64,000 nucleotides of DNA from contig NZ_LT703001.1 of NCBI RefSeq assembly GCF_900149705.1, positions 1,302,001-1,366,000 on the forward strand, written 5' to 3'. Below the pieces are notes generated by a model. The model did not search any database. It was not told the DNA's origin and saw only the letters and a list, made by a program, of their open reading frames with translations. The stretch is from Sphingorhabdus sp. Alg231-15 (GTDB taxonomy: Bacteria > Pseudomonadota > Alphaproteobacteria > Sphingomonadales > Sphingomonadaceae). Shown here piece by piece: positions 49,401 through 56,750 of the stretch. How positions within the stretch are numbered: position 1 is the first letter of the stretch; each line of letters starts with the position of its first letter. The translations under genes were made by a program, and so were the position numbers.

Positions 49401-52400
49401 AATGTCGGCGTTTTGACCGTTGGCTTGGGCGATGTGAATTATAACGCTGGCGGCGACTTCAGCTTTGATCAGATCAATGTCCCAGGAACGGATATCATCC
49501 TCTCAGCACCCGGCGATATTTTCGTCGGCGCTACAACCGATGCTGAAAACATCGACATTGTTGGCGGAAGCATCGGTCTCGGCAGCGTGGAGGCTAATAC
49601 TGATATCATTCTCACTGCTGACAGCACCATAGATTTCGGTTCGGTCTCGGCCGGTGATCAGCTTGATATGCAAGCCGTTTTCATCTCCGGCGACGCGGCC
49701 AGCGGCGGCGCGATGAATTTCTTAAGTACCACAATCAACGTTGGCAGCGCATCTGGCGGCACCCTTGATGCGACCGCCCTAAGCGCTCTCGATATTGGTT
49801 TGATAGACATTACAGACGATGCAAACCTTCTGTCAGATGGGCCGTTGATCGTTGGCGACGCCCGGACCGGGGGCGACGCAATCCTGCGAGGCCAGACCGT
49901 GACACTGGATGATGGTGATATTGGCGGCAACCTGACAATGGAGGCCACTGGCGGCGACATTGACGGCAGCGGCATAGTTGCCGTGGGTGGGGCAATCGAT
50001 CTCGATGCCACCGGCAATGTCGGCTTTGGTTCACTAACAGCCGGCGGCGGTGATTTCGCAGCAGATGCCGGCGGAGATATCGCATTTGCCGGTGCGTTTG
50101 CCGCGGGCGACATATTGTTCAACGCTGTGAATATATTGGGCGGCGATATCGCGTCGGATCAAGATATCATTCTCGCGGCCGAAACCATCACACTGGATGA
50201 TGCAACCACACCCGGCCTAATCGATCTGACGGCAGCCGTTGGCAATATCGAAGGTGGGACACTGGATGCTGGAACGACCATCGCGGTTGTGGCGGCTGGT
50301 GCCGTAGTGATCGACAATGTCATCTCAGTCAATGAAGCAAGTCTAGAAGGCACGTCTGTGACCTTGGGCAGTGCCGATACCGGTGATAATGGCGACCCGC
50401 GATTTACCGAGGGCTTGCGACTTCGCGCTTTGGATGGCGACATCAACATTGGCGGCGATCTTGATATTTCACGCGAAGGCGATTTCTTTGCATCGGGCAA
50501 CATCATCTTCGCTGATGTTGACGTCACGAGCAAAATTCCGTCTTCACTCAACCTGAGAGCCCAGGATTCAATCATATTTGGCAATGTCAGTACCGACAGC
50601 TTCATCAGAGCCGGTGCAGTTAATAATTTGACCGCCACGAGCATTGCTGCGCAAGGTCTTTTCGCAAGCGCGGACGGCGTAGTAACCGTCGGAACGGCCA
50701 GTGGAGGCACGTTCAATTTTATTGGTGATCTGGGCGTTGAGATAGACAATCTAGATGTTGGCTCAGCAAGCCTGACCTCCTCTGATGGTGATGTGGCCGT
50801 TCGCGACAACGCCTTGGTCGGTGGAATTTTAACGGCAAGCGGTAACAATGTGTTCCTGCGATCCGACGGCGCGCTGAGAATCAGGGCTACCGCCAATTCC
50901 GGTGATATCGACGTTGTAACGGTCGGCAACCTCGTAGCCGATGATGCGAATGCATTTGGAAACATACGTCTGACCAGTCTGGCCGGTAGTGCTGAACTCA
51001 ATGAAGTTGTTGCTACCCCGTCTGTAGCGGGCAGAATACCCGCTGGCATCACTGGCCAGGCTGTAGTGAGCGCCAATGGTAATATCGACGTGACCGCTGC
51101 TGATGACGTCACCATTAACAGCACCGTCAACGCTGACAGTGCGCTGACAATCACCGCAGGAAACTTGATTGATATTCAGGCGCTTGCCACCGGAGAATCT
51201 ATCTCATTGTCGTCGGCCGACGTAAATATCGGCACATCCGGTCAGCTTGGTGAATTTACCCAGACCAACGATATTTTCATCGAAAGCAATGGAAATAATC
51301 AGGTCATTTTGGGCGGTGCCGGAACGGCAGGTGTGTTTAGTCTGAGCGAAGATGAGTTTACACGAATTCAATCCAATCAAGACCTGACTTTCTTTGCAAC
51401 AGCTACGGGAAATAGCACACCTGATCTTATTATTCAGGATCTCACGATCCAGACCGGCGATAATGTCAGCGGTGTGCAAATGGCCAATCTTGGCTTTTCC
51501 GGAACGCTGACGATCGATTCTGAACAATCCATTCGTGTCGATGGCGACCTGAACGTTACAAACGCATCAGGCGGCACCACGCTAAGCATGACTGCATTCG
51601 GTGATATCTTCCTCAACAATGCGAGTGGACTATTGCAGCTTACCGACGCCAGTGGCGTGTTTGGCTCAGTCGGCTTCCTTGAACTCACAGCGACCAATAT
51701 TTTCGCAATGACCGATCAAGCCTTCGCTGACATAACAGGACTGGGGACGTCAGCTATCGACAGCCGGCTGAGCAATAATGATGGCATTGTCCTGGATAGC
51801 GGAGTGATCCGAGGCGGTGCGCTAACCTTCACAGTTGCGGATAGTATTTTGATACAAAATACCGGATCGGGCATCGATTTTGATGACCGTCGTGGATTTA
51901 CTGGCCAAACTGTGCAGATTGACGGAGCCACGGCTTCACCGCCCGTAATTGTCGTGAACGGCACGGTTGATGGGGACACCGGAATTCCGGCACTGAGAGC
52001 AGTGGGCATCGGTGAAGGTTTTACACCGCAAAGTACTATAAATGGTTGTATTATCGCCGATCCGACAAGTTGCTCGACCGTAAATCCAACACCTACTCCA
52101 ACGCCAACACCTACTCCAACTCCAACGCCAACTCCAACGCCAACGCCAACACCAACCCCAACGCCTGAGATTGATCCTGAGATTGGTGATCCGGTGCAGG
52201 ATGTTATCGAGGAGGAGGTTACGCCAAATGAAGACGTGACCATCGTCAGTGATCCGTTTGAAACCAATCTCATCGAGATCAAGGAAACGGAACAGTTCGT
52301 CGATGATCCGTTGATTGATGAACCCGTTACTGGCGCCGGCAATGATGACCTTTGGGTGACCGACGAAGGGGGCAGCGACGACGGGAGCGCCGAATGTGCC

Positions 52401-52466
52401 GAAGGTGATGAAAGCTGTGGCCAGGGCGGTCCAGAGGAAGAAGATACGCTCGAGCCTGCCGAGTGA
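43446..52466 (+). CDS. TpsA exoprotein, giant filamentous haemagglutinin-like adhesin
   Basis: A 3006-residue protein. An extended signal (about residues 1-62, a basic n-region then ASGSITAAAMMLALAPQNALAQ) is typical of very large TPS substrates. The TPS secretion domain (about residues 65-310) has FNPLRD-like beta strands with VLNRI and FYSPGGILVGEGANINVG. The rest is beta-helical repeat sequence; residues about 980-1450 are extremely rich in GGDGG/GGNGG turns. Residues 2881-2907 are (Pro-Thr)13-Pro, and the last 100 are acidic. No C-terminal nuclease, toxin or pretoxin motif is seen, so adhesion or matrix function is likelier than contact-dependent inhibition. Confidence 0.9.
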   Translation: MMTRGKMMTETDKNRVIKGKTVTDGKTRSVRSSSLNKLKLLASGSITAAAMMLALAPQNALAQAAPSPSGHAVNADPQLTGGNFTLGTGNFTPGPTSDTVTITSDQVIIDWNLFDQSGGGTINFLPRDNGLLFTRDGGANYTVLNRIVPTIQTRAISLDGNIASISGGTIAGDIWFYSPGGILVGEGANINVGSLALTTNAIDATGGLFGPNGEIRFRGSVNSTSAISIASGAQINALAEGSYIAMVAPRVNQAGTVNVNGSVAYVAAEQADLTIDSGLFDISLLVGTTDTVGVSHTGTTTGPVRNPDPAFRGNKDNQAIYFAALPKNQAMTMLLQGSVGYTPAASAMQADGKIILSAGGDIDSTGRSFSENFTVTIDQEVDPALNGSINLSSLDFSNDIEAFANNNIVIQDLLGAPVTGAQGINPLDLTFTAGDAIRLEAGGDDGVIDIDGDITFNAVTGAQIIARETSSITVGGSLTVNAFSESQGGAVDILASGGGTRIAGSGDIVIGDEFVVNASVAGRRSRGSPVEQGEDTLGGTINLDILAGGLLDMNGGANPRGSEFDVSAAPNMGTVTAGESTGGTINVNVTGTGSTLTNGGGAGLQFIANGDPGNNSSGTATGGTNSGGTINLNVTDGIINSGPTSFRAGARGTRNSTDNVTASENGANAGDITANFTNATVNLTGTLTFENGAEADIGFNAAGEEIAGPAESGDLTVTFDNTALTGTNLSLSSEFEGSGTAGELSLDVINGSDLSLTGQLELAARGDASTAGTASSSGNVNLLVDNSSVDSSSFRFSSFRTTRASADAVSDGTTGTIDITVQNSASLTGSQFVATAGALSRTQGGTGTAGDILITIDNGTIALVDGPFSAPSIQVVASGTGRGNANDGFAAERGLGVGGNITLDLVNGGIFSAETFFSSANGSINDFSEVPIPVRGQGGNGVGGNVVFNLIDGNFSANDVFVSAGGIASFGGDSQPFGFPQTPGVVGDGGDGQGGDVVFNLNGANVTVNNLTVSANGIGGDGGNARDIDGVNAGNAGSGIGGNATFNANAGSLTVTNDLNVTAGGFGGRGGVGSGVDAGRGGDSVGGTATFNLDGTATISAELASISASTDGGRGGDALIGTPSPSARAGDGGNAIAGTAVFNNNSGDVTFTTTEVTAIGTGGDAGNDPDEPTRYGAYGSPIPPVGFTGQTSGNGGSGTGGTATLNLGQDDPVSRIYRVDTSGIGAKGGEGLSGGNAGAGNGGTAVLNITDSTVLLDSPVVTATGVGGAGGLARAISGDGGNGGDATGGVARLEIVGAGAALTNIGDPLLTTADAFGGAGAGGFTDFSNDGGDGGDGGSATGGTLEIAVRDGASFALSGAGSFTLSSTGTAGQGGEGGYSYGNIAGDGGDGGDSQGGTARLLAQGGTITGDNVTVTTTGQGGDAGPGGFTFNGTLGTSGLGGIGTGGNAILEVQEGSPGILNLSGNVDLFANGFNAGDGSMPSGFGGRIDIIDSSTDPAGLISLGSLNAEALAIASPGSGFFMSGNSGAITILGDLSVNVAGNIEYTFDGTGQLTVGGIADLRSTSGSILVDHTNNAAGTISIDVVSDFDADAAFDFNSMAGTIIQSGSQISVNAGANIFANDLRAESIIDLTAGQNATLNNGAVTGPPVTSPVGAGSIVNSGIAIEAGLDSTPSPTPVYDPSFDATITGNVTSTGGILVVAGGNAVFQTGSTTVSDNGISVITGDDIIIQTGARVEAAADPVDSPIFGTPFESPNNLILQAGGMALDLISTPLTPIASIVAAGTIDANEFAVIMTADAMDGLGGTIAASSISADINNAPSNAVIAAVGQSDDNGLLSASCVEGNLCLGALDADNIVAIGQAGVPVQAIIENGDVIASQIFVSTRRDIVMGVDGVASRFIASDEIFINSTEGNIDLRSAELTSGLLGIDAAGSLLGSGSLNSGADIGITVGDSISAAAINAGGELTTVEERGDLPEGFYSVPGSMNVGVLTVGLGDVNYNAGGDFSFDQINVPGTDIILSAPGDIFVGATTDAENIDIVGGSIGLGSVEANTDIILTADSTIDFGSVSAGDQLDMQAVFISGDAASGGAMNFLSTTINVGSASGGTLDATALSALDIGLIDITDDANLLSDGPLIVGDARTGGDAILRGQTVTLDDGDIGGNLTMEATGGDIDGSGIVAVGGAIDLDATGNVGFGSLTAGGGDFAADAGGDIAFAGAFAAGDILFNAVNILGGDIASDQDIILAAETITLDDATTPGLIDLTAAVGNIEGGTLDAGTTIAVVAAGAVVIDNVISVNEASLEGTSVTLGSADTGDNGDPRFTEGLRLRALDGDINIGGDLDISREGDFFASGNIIFADVDVTSKIPSSLNLRAQDSIIFGNVSTDSFIRAGAVNNLTATSIAAQGLFASADGVVTVGTASGGTFNFIGDLGVEIDNLDVGSASLTSSDGDVAVRDNALVGGILTASGNNVFLRSDGALRIRATANSGDIDVVTVGNLVADDANAFGNIRLTSLAGSAELNEVVATPSVAGRIPAGITGQAVVSANGNIDVTAADDVTINSTVNADSALTITAGNLIDIQALATGESISLSSADVNIGTSGQLGEFTQTNDIFIESNGNNQVILGGAGTAGVFSLSEDEFTRIQSNQDLTFFATATGNSTPDLIIQDLTIQTGDNVSGVQMANLGFSGTLTIDSEQSIRVDGDLNVTNASGGTTLSMTAFGDIFLNNASGLLQLTDASGVFGSVGFLELTATNIFAMTDQAFADITGLGTSAIDSRLSNNDGIVLDSGVIRGGALTFTVADSILIQNTGSGIDFDDRRGFTGQTVQIDGATASPPVIVVNGTVDGDTGIPALRAVGIGEGFTPQSTINGCIIADPTSCSTVNPTPTPTPTPTPTPTPTPTPTPTPTPTPEIDPEIGDPVQDVIEEEVTPNEDVTIVSDPFETNLIEIKETEQFVDDPLIDEPVTGAGNDDLWVTDEGGSDDGSAECAEGDESCGQGGPEEEDTLEPAE
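52086..52166 (+). repeat. Hexanucleotide-type Pro-Thr repeat inside tpsA
   Basis: 81 bp made of CCA/CCT/CCC-ACN units (6 bp period, imperfect at third positions) encode 27 residues alternating Pro and Thr. All changes in unit number would stay in frame. It forms a stiff spacer between the beta-helix and the acidic tail. Confidence 0.9.
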
Positions 52467-52511
52467 ATTGACCGGTTGACCTTTTGCATCCGAAGCCACT
52501 AGGCGGTGGAT

Positions 52512-53966
52512 ATGAATGAAAATACCAGTCATCCTTTAAAGCTGTTCAACAGCCTCACCCGCACGCTCGAGCCGTTTGTTCCGGTTCATGAAGGAGAAGC
52601 CCGCGTCTATACGTGCGGCCCGACGGTTTATAACTATCCGCATATTGGCAATATGCGCGCCTATGTCTTTGCCGATTTACTCGGGCGGACCTTAAGCTGG
52701 AAAGGCTATCAGCTTACCCATGTCATCAATATCACAGATGTGGGCCATCTAACCGATGATGCCGATGATGGCGAGGACAAGCTGGAAAAAGCGGCCGCTG
52801 AACGGGCGCAATCCATCTGGGATATCGCGAAACATTATACCGAAGCTTACTGGGAAGACATCAAAGCGCTGAACATTCGTCAGCCTGCCCATTGGTCCAT
52901 CGCGACAGATTACGTGCCGCAGATGATAGACTATGCCAAGGGCATTGCCGAAAAACATTGCTACGAACTCGACAGCGGCCTCTATTTCGATGTTTCAACC
53001 ATCGCCGATTATGGCAGTCTTGCCCGCGCCGCCACCGAAGATGGAGAAGGCAGAATCGATGCGGTGGAAGGCAAACGCAATGCGGCCGACTTCGCGATCT
53101 GGCGCAAGACACCCGAGGGTGAAACCCGGCAAATGGAGTGGGACAGCCCGTGGGGCAAGGGTGCACCCGGCTGGCATCTGGAATGCTCTGTCATGTCAGA
53201 AGCGCTGCTTGGCCTGCCTTTTGATATCCACACTGGCGGGATCGATCATCGCGAGATCCATCATCCCAATGAAATCGCTCAAAACCAAGCTCATAGCGGC
53301 TGCGACCATAGCGGCGCACGGGTCTGGATGCACAATAATTTCCTGATCGATCGCGCAGGCAAAATGTCGAAGTCAGCCGGTGAATTTCTGAGACTGCAGC
53401 TCTTGATTGATAAGGGTATTCATCCCCTTGCCTATCGCCTGATGTGTCTGCAAGCGCACTATCGCAGCGAGCTGGAGTTTAGTTGGGACAATCTGGTTGC
53501 GGCACTGACGCGGCTGAAACGCATCATCATGAGCGTTGAGCGATTAAAGGACCGCCTTTCCGGTGAGCAGAATGAGAAGCCCCCTCACCCCAAACTGGCC
53601 GAGATGCATGACCGGCTGGACACAGCTATGAGTGATGATCTCAACAGTTGCCCAGTCATTCCCTTGTTGGAAGAGTTACTCTCGCTCAAGAAAGTAGATC
53701 CCGTTCAGCGCATGGCGCTGCTACAGGAGATTGATCTGATACTCGGCCTTGATCTGGAAACCCTCACTCGTGCCGATCTAAGGGTACGTCCGAAAGCGGC
53801 AACCATCACCGAGAAAGAGATTGAGCAAAAACTGGACCTGCGACAGCAAGCCAAGACAGACAAGGACTTTGCCGCTGCCGACACGATTCGCGATGAACTT
53901 ATTGCGCAAGGTATAGAACTAATGGATGGCGATCCGCTACGCTGGGAATGGAGCATTTCGATATGA
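52512..53966 (+). CDS. cysS: Cysteinyl-tRNA synthetase
   Basis: A class I synthetase of 484 residues. The HIGH-type signature is in TVYNYPHIGNMR, zinc ligands include CGPTVYNYP and WHLECSVMSE, and KMSKS is in DRAGKMSKSAGEF. GTG at 52506 is an alternative start, but the ATG at 52512 has AGGCGG at the right distance. It lies 45 bp after tpsA with no terminator seen, so read-through from the TPS operon is possible. Its end overlaps the next gene (ATGA). Confidence 0.96.
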   Translation: MNENTSHPLKLFNSLTRTLEPFVPVHEGEARVYTCGPTVYNYPHIGNMRAYVFADLLGRTLSWKGYQLTHVINITDVGHLTDDADDGEDKLEKAAAERAQSIWDIAKHYTEAYWEDIKALNIRQPAHWSIATDYVPQMIDYAKGIAEKHCYELDSGLYFDVSTIADYGSLARAATEDGEGRIDAVEGKRNAADFAIWRKTPEGETRQMEWDSPWGKGAPGWHLECSVMSEALLGLPFDIHTGGIDHREIHHPNEIAQNQAHSGCDHSGARVWMHNNFLIDRAGKMSKSAGEFLRLQLLIDKGIHPLAYRLMCLQAHYRSELEFSWDNLVAALTRLKRIIMSVERLKDRLSGEQNEKPPHPKLAEMHDRLDTAMSDDLNSCPVIPLLEELLSLKKVDPVQRMALLQEIDLILGLDLETLTRADLRVRPKAATITEKEIEQKLDLRQQAKTDKDFAAADTIRDELIAQGIELMDGDPLRWEWSISI

Positions 53967-54925
53967 GCAAACCTATAGCCGCTATGGCCTCTCTCGTCCG
54001 TCCTCTCGTCGAGCCCCATTGCGGCGATCTCGATGTTACCTGGTTTACCAGTACCGAGGAAGCGATGGAAATTGCTCCGCATGCCGAAATCGGGTGGTTC
54101 GACATGTATGATAAGGAAAAGATGGCTCAGGTACTGGGTTCAGCAACGAACCTGAAGTGGCTTAACAGTATCTATGCCGGGGTCGAACATTTTCCACTCG
54201 ATCAGCTCAAGCAGCAGGGTACCATAGTCACCAACGGAGCCGGATTGAACAGCTCTCCGATCGCAGAATTTGTCGTGATGGGCATGCTCTCAGCAGCGAA
54301 GCGCACCGACAAGTTGCTGGAACTTCAGAGTCAGCAAGAATGGCCTGAACAAGCACCGGGCACGACCGAACTGGCAGACGGTAAGGCGCTGATAATCGGC
54401 TATGGCGGCATCGGCCAGCAGGTTGCGAAAAAACTGTCCGGGTTCGAAATGGACGTCACTGCTGTCCGACGGACTGCTAGTGACGATCCTGCCGGATTGG
54501 GAACCGAAGTGATCGGCACCGATGACTGGCAGGCTCGGCTAGGGGAGTTTGACTGGGTCATCGTTTCCGCGCCTGCGACGACAGAAACGCAAAAACTTTT
54601 GGGCGCCGACGAATTTGCGGCGATGAAGCCATCCGCCTGGTTGATCAATGTCGCACGCGGGTCACTGGTCGATCAGCCGGCATTGGTTGAAGCGCTTAAT
54701 AGCAAGGCCATTGGTGGTGCGATGCTGGATGTCACCGACCCCGAGCCGTTACCGAAAGGTGATCCTTTGTGGACGGCGGATAATTGTTTCATAACCATGC
54801 ACGTTTCTGGCGTCGCCCAGACCCGCATGTTTCAACGCGCTGCTGCCCGTTTCGTGGAAAATCTAGCGCACTATCAGAAGGGTAGCGATATGATCGCCGT
54901 TGCCGATCTTGATCGTGGATATTGA
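53963..54925 (+). CDS. D-isomer-specific 2-hydroxyacid dehydrogenase
   Basis: A 320-residue NAD(P)-dependent dehydrogenase. The Rossmann motif GYGGIGQQVAKKL is at about residues 149-161. Catalytic Arg is in INVARGSLVDQPAL, Glu in DVTDPEPLPKGDPLW, and His in FITMHVSGVAQ, the standard R-E-H set. The substrate is a 2-keto/2-hydroxy acid, not further defined. I used the ATG overlapping the cysS stop. Confidence 0.9.
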   Translation: MSKPIAAMASLVRPLVEPHCGDLDVTWFTSTEEAMEIAPHAEIGWFDMYDKEKMAQVLGSATNLKWLNSIYAGVEHFPLDQLKQQGTIVTNGAGLNSSPIAEFVVMGMLSAAKRTDKLLELQSQQEWPEQAPGTTELADGKALIIGYGGIGQQVAKKLSGFEMDVTAVRRTASDDPAGLGTEVIGTDDWQARLGEFDWVIVSAPATTETQKLLGADEFAAMKPSAWLINVARGSLVDQPALVEALNSKAIGGAMLDVTDPEPLPKGDPLWTADNCFITMHVSGVAQTRMFQRAAARFVENLAHYQKGSDMIAVADLDRGY

Positions 54926-55001
54926 GCCATTTATTAAATTTGCGATTGATACGTGACTCACAGGAAAATTTGACTTATCAACCAACAGCATAGGGGTAAG
55001 G

Positions 55002-55067
55002 ATGAGTCTTTTTCTGGAGGGGAAATATCATCCTGGGGTCGTTGCCATAGACTTGAGCAAATACTGA
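55002..55067 (+). CDS. Possible 21-codon leader ORF before the acetolactate synthase gene
   Basis: ATG at 55002 follows GGGGTAAGG and opens 21 codons ending in TGA at 55065. Six of the residues are Leu, Val or Ile. The stop lies inside the 5' arm of the hairpin described next. A leader peptide for branched-chain amino acid control is conceivable, but the Leu/Val/Ile codons are not clustered as in classic ilv leaders. Chance is not excluded. Confidence 0.3.
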   Translation: MSLFLEGKYHPGVVAIDLSKY

Positions 55068-55080
55068 TCATGCCGATCAG
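55064..55080 (+). promoter_or_regulatory. Hairpin just before the acetolactate synthase ribosome-binding site
   Basis: CTGATC-ATGCC-GATCAG forms a perfect 6 bp hairpin ending two bases before AAAGGA, the likely Shine-Dalgarno of the gene at 55093. It could tune translation together with the small upstream ORF. Confidence 0.35.
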
Positions 55081-55092
55081 GAAAGGACCCAC

Positions 55093-56739
55093 ATGACTAA
55101 AGCATCTGATTTATTCGTTGAATGTCTCGAAAATGAAGGCGTAGAATATCTTTTCGGCGTCCCCGGCGAAGAAAATCTCGACATGCTAGACAGCTTGTCG
55201 CGCTCTAAGAAAATCGAATTGATCCTGACTCGGCACGAGCAAGGCGCGGGCTTTATGGCCGCAACTTACGCAAGGCACACGGGTAAAACCGGCGTCTGCA
55301 TGGCGACGCTTGGCCCTGGTGCAACCAATTTGGTCACCGCAGCCGCTTATGCGCAGCTTGGCGGCATGCCGATCCTGATGGTCACAGGTCAAAAACCGAT
55401 CAAGAAATCCAAACAAGGCCGTTTCCAGATTCTCGATGTCGTTGACATGATGGGGCCAATTACAAAGTTCACACATCAATTGGCTTCTGCCGACAATATT
55501 CCCAGCCGCGTGCGCGAAGCAATCCGCTTGGCCGAGGAAGAGAAACCGGGAGCGTCCCATATCGAGTTTCCTGAAGATGTCGCGGATGAACAGACCGATT
55601 CCGTACCGATCAAACCCAGCCTCTCGCGCCGTCCAATCGCCGAAGCTAAAGCCGTGCGTGCTGCGACCAAGAAAATTGAAAGCGCCAAATCGCCCATTCT
55701 GGTCATTGGTGGTGGGGCTAACCGTACTACGACCGGACGGATGCTGACTCAGTTTATTGAAAAAACCGGTATTCCCTTTGTGACGACACAATTGGGCAAA
55801 GGTGTGGTCGATGAAACCAACAAAGAGTTCATGGGCTGCGCCGCGTTGTCCGCGAACGATTTTGTGCATAGCGCAATCGAGTCTGCCGACCTGATCATCA
55901 ATGTTGGCCATGACGTGATCGAAAAACCACCGTTCTTCATGAAAGACGGCGGCACGGAAGTGATCCACGTTTCAATGAACACGGCTGAAGTTGACCCGGT
56001 CTATTTCCCGCAAATCGAAGTGATCGGCGATATCGGCAATGCGATCTGGCAGATGAAGGAAGATATCGTTCCTTCCGGTTCATGGAATTTCGACCATATG
56101 TACAAAGCCCGTGCAGCCGAAGAAGAGCATACAGCAACCATGGACGATGACATGCGTTGCCCCATCTATCCGCCGCATCTGGTCAAAGTCGTCCGCGAGC
56201 AAATGCCCGCCGATGGCATTATCTGCCTCGACAACGGCGTCTATAAAATCTGGTTCGCGCGGAACTATAAAGCCCGTGAGGCGAACACTGTATTGCTCGA
56301 CAATGCGCTGGCAACCATGGGCGCGGGCCTGCCTTCCGCCATGGCATCGGCGATGGTCTATCCTGATCGCAAGGTCATGGCGATTTGCGGCGATGGCGGG
56401 TTCATGATGAACAGCCAGGAAATGGAGACAGCGGTTCGGTTGAAACTGAACATCACAGTGCTGATCCTCAACGACAGCAGCTATGGCATGATCCGTTGGA
56501 AGCAAGCCAATATGGGCTTCAAGGATTGGGGGTTGACCTATGATAATCCTGATTTCGTCAAATATGCGGAAAGCTATGGCGCTCATGGGCATCGGATCAC
56601 CAGCGCGAAAAACCTGCAGGAAACGATCGACAAATGCCTCAACAGCGAAGGCGTGCATTTGATCGATTGCCCGGTGGACTATTCCGACAATGACCGTATC
56701 CTCAACGTTGAAATCAAGGACCTCAGCGCGAAGATTTAA
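55093..56739 (+). CDS. Acetolactate synthase large subunit, AlsS-like thiamine-diphosphate enzyme
   Basis: A 548-residue ThDP enzyme that joins two pyruvates to 2-acetolactate. The catalytic Glu lies in FGVPGEENLDML; RHEQGAGFMAATYAR and TLGPGATNLVTAAAYAQLGG follow. The ThDP-Mg motif is GDGGFMMNSQEMETA with NDSSYGMIRWKQ. The close likeness to the Bacillus catabolic type (GQKPIKKSKQGRFQ) and the lack of a nearby ilvH regulatory gene suggest an AlsS-like enzyme. No acetolactate decarboxylase gene is nearby; instead an aldehyde dehydrogenase follows after 11 bp. Confidence 0.87.
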   Translation: MTKASDLFVECLENEGVEYLFGVPGEENLDMLDSLSRSKKIELILTRHEQGAGFMAATYARHTGKTGVCMATLGPGATNLVTAAAYAQLGGMPILMVTGQKPIKKSKQGRFQILDVVDMMGPITKFTHQLASADNIPSRVREAIRLAEEEKPGASHIEFPEDVADEQTDSVPIKPSLSRRPIAEAKAVRAATKKIESAKSPILVIGGGANRTTTGRMLTQFIEKTGIPFVTTQLGKGVVDETNKEFMGCAALSANDFVHSAIESADLIINVGHDVIEKPPFFMKDGGTEVIHVSMNTAEVDPVYFPQIEVIGDIGNAIWQMKEDIVPSGSWNFDHMYKARAAEEEHTATMDDDMRCPIYPPHLVKVVREQMPADGIICLDNGVYKIWFARNYKAREANTVLLDNALATMGAGLPSAMASAMVYPDRKVMAICGDGGFMMNSQEMETAVRLKLNITVLILNDSSYGMIRWKQANMGFKDWGLTYDNPDFVKYAESYGAHGHRITSAKNLQETIDKCLNSEGVHLIDCPVDYSDNDRILNVEIKDLSAKI

Positions 56740-56750
56740 GAGGATAGATC

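Noticed and set aside
44831-51154. Several long minus-strand frames (up to 331 codons) rich in Pro, Ser and Ala
   Set aside because: They mirror the Gly/Asn/Asp-rich repeats of tpsA and show no start signals or family features.
52086-52166. Regular short repeats that might suggest a CRISPR array
   Set aside because: Period is 6 bp in frame with tpsA and encodes Pro-Thr; there are no spacers or cas genes.
51800-52466. TpsA C-terminus as a contact-dependent inhibition toxin with a cysS-side immunity gene
   Set aside because: No VENN-like or nuclease motif, the end is acidic low complexity, and cysS follows directly with no small immunity ORF.
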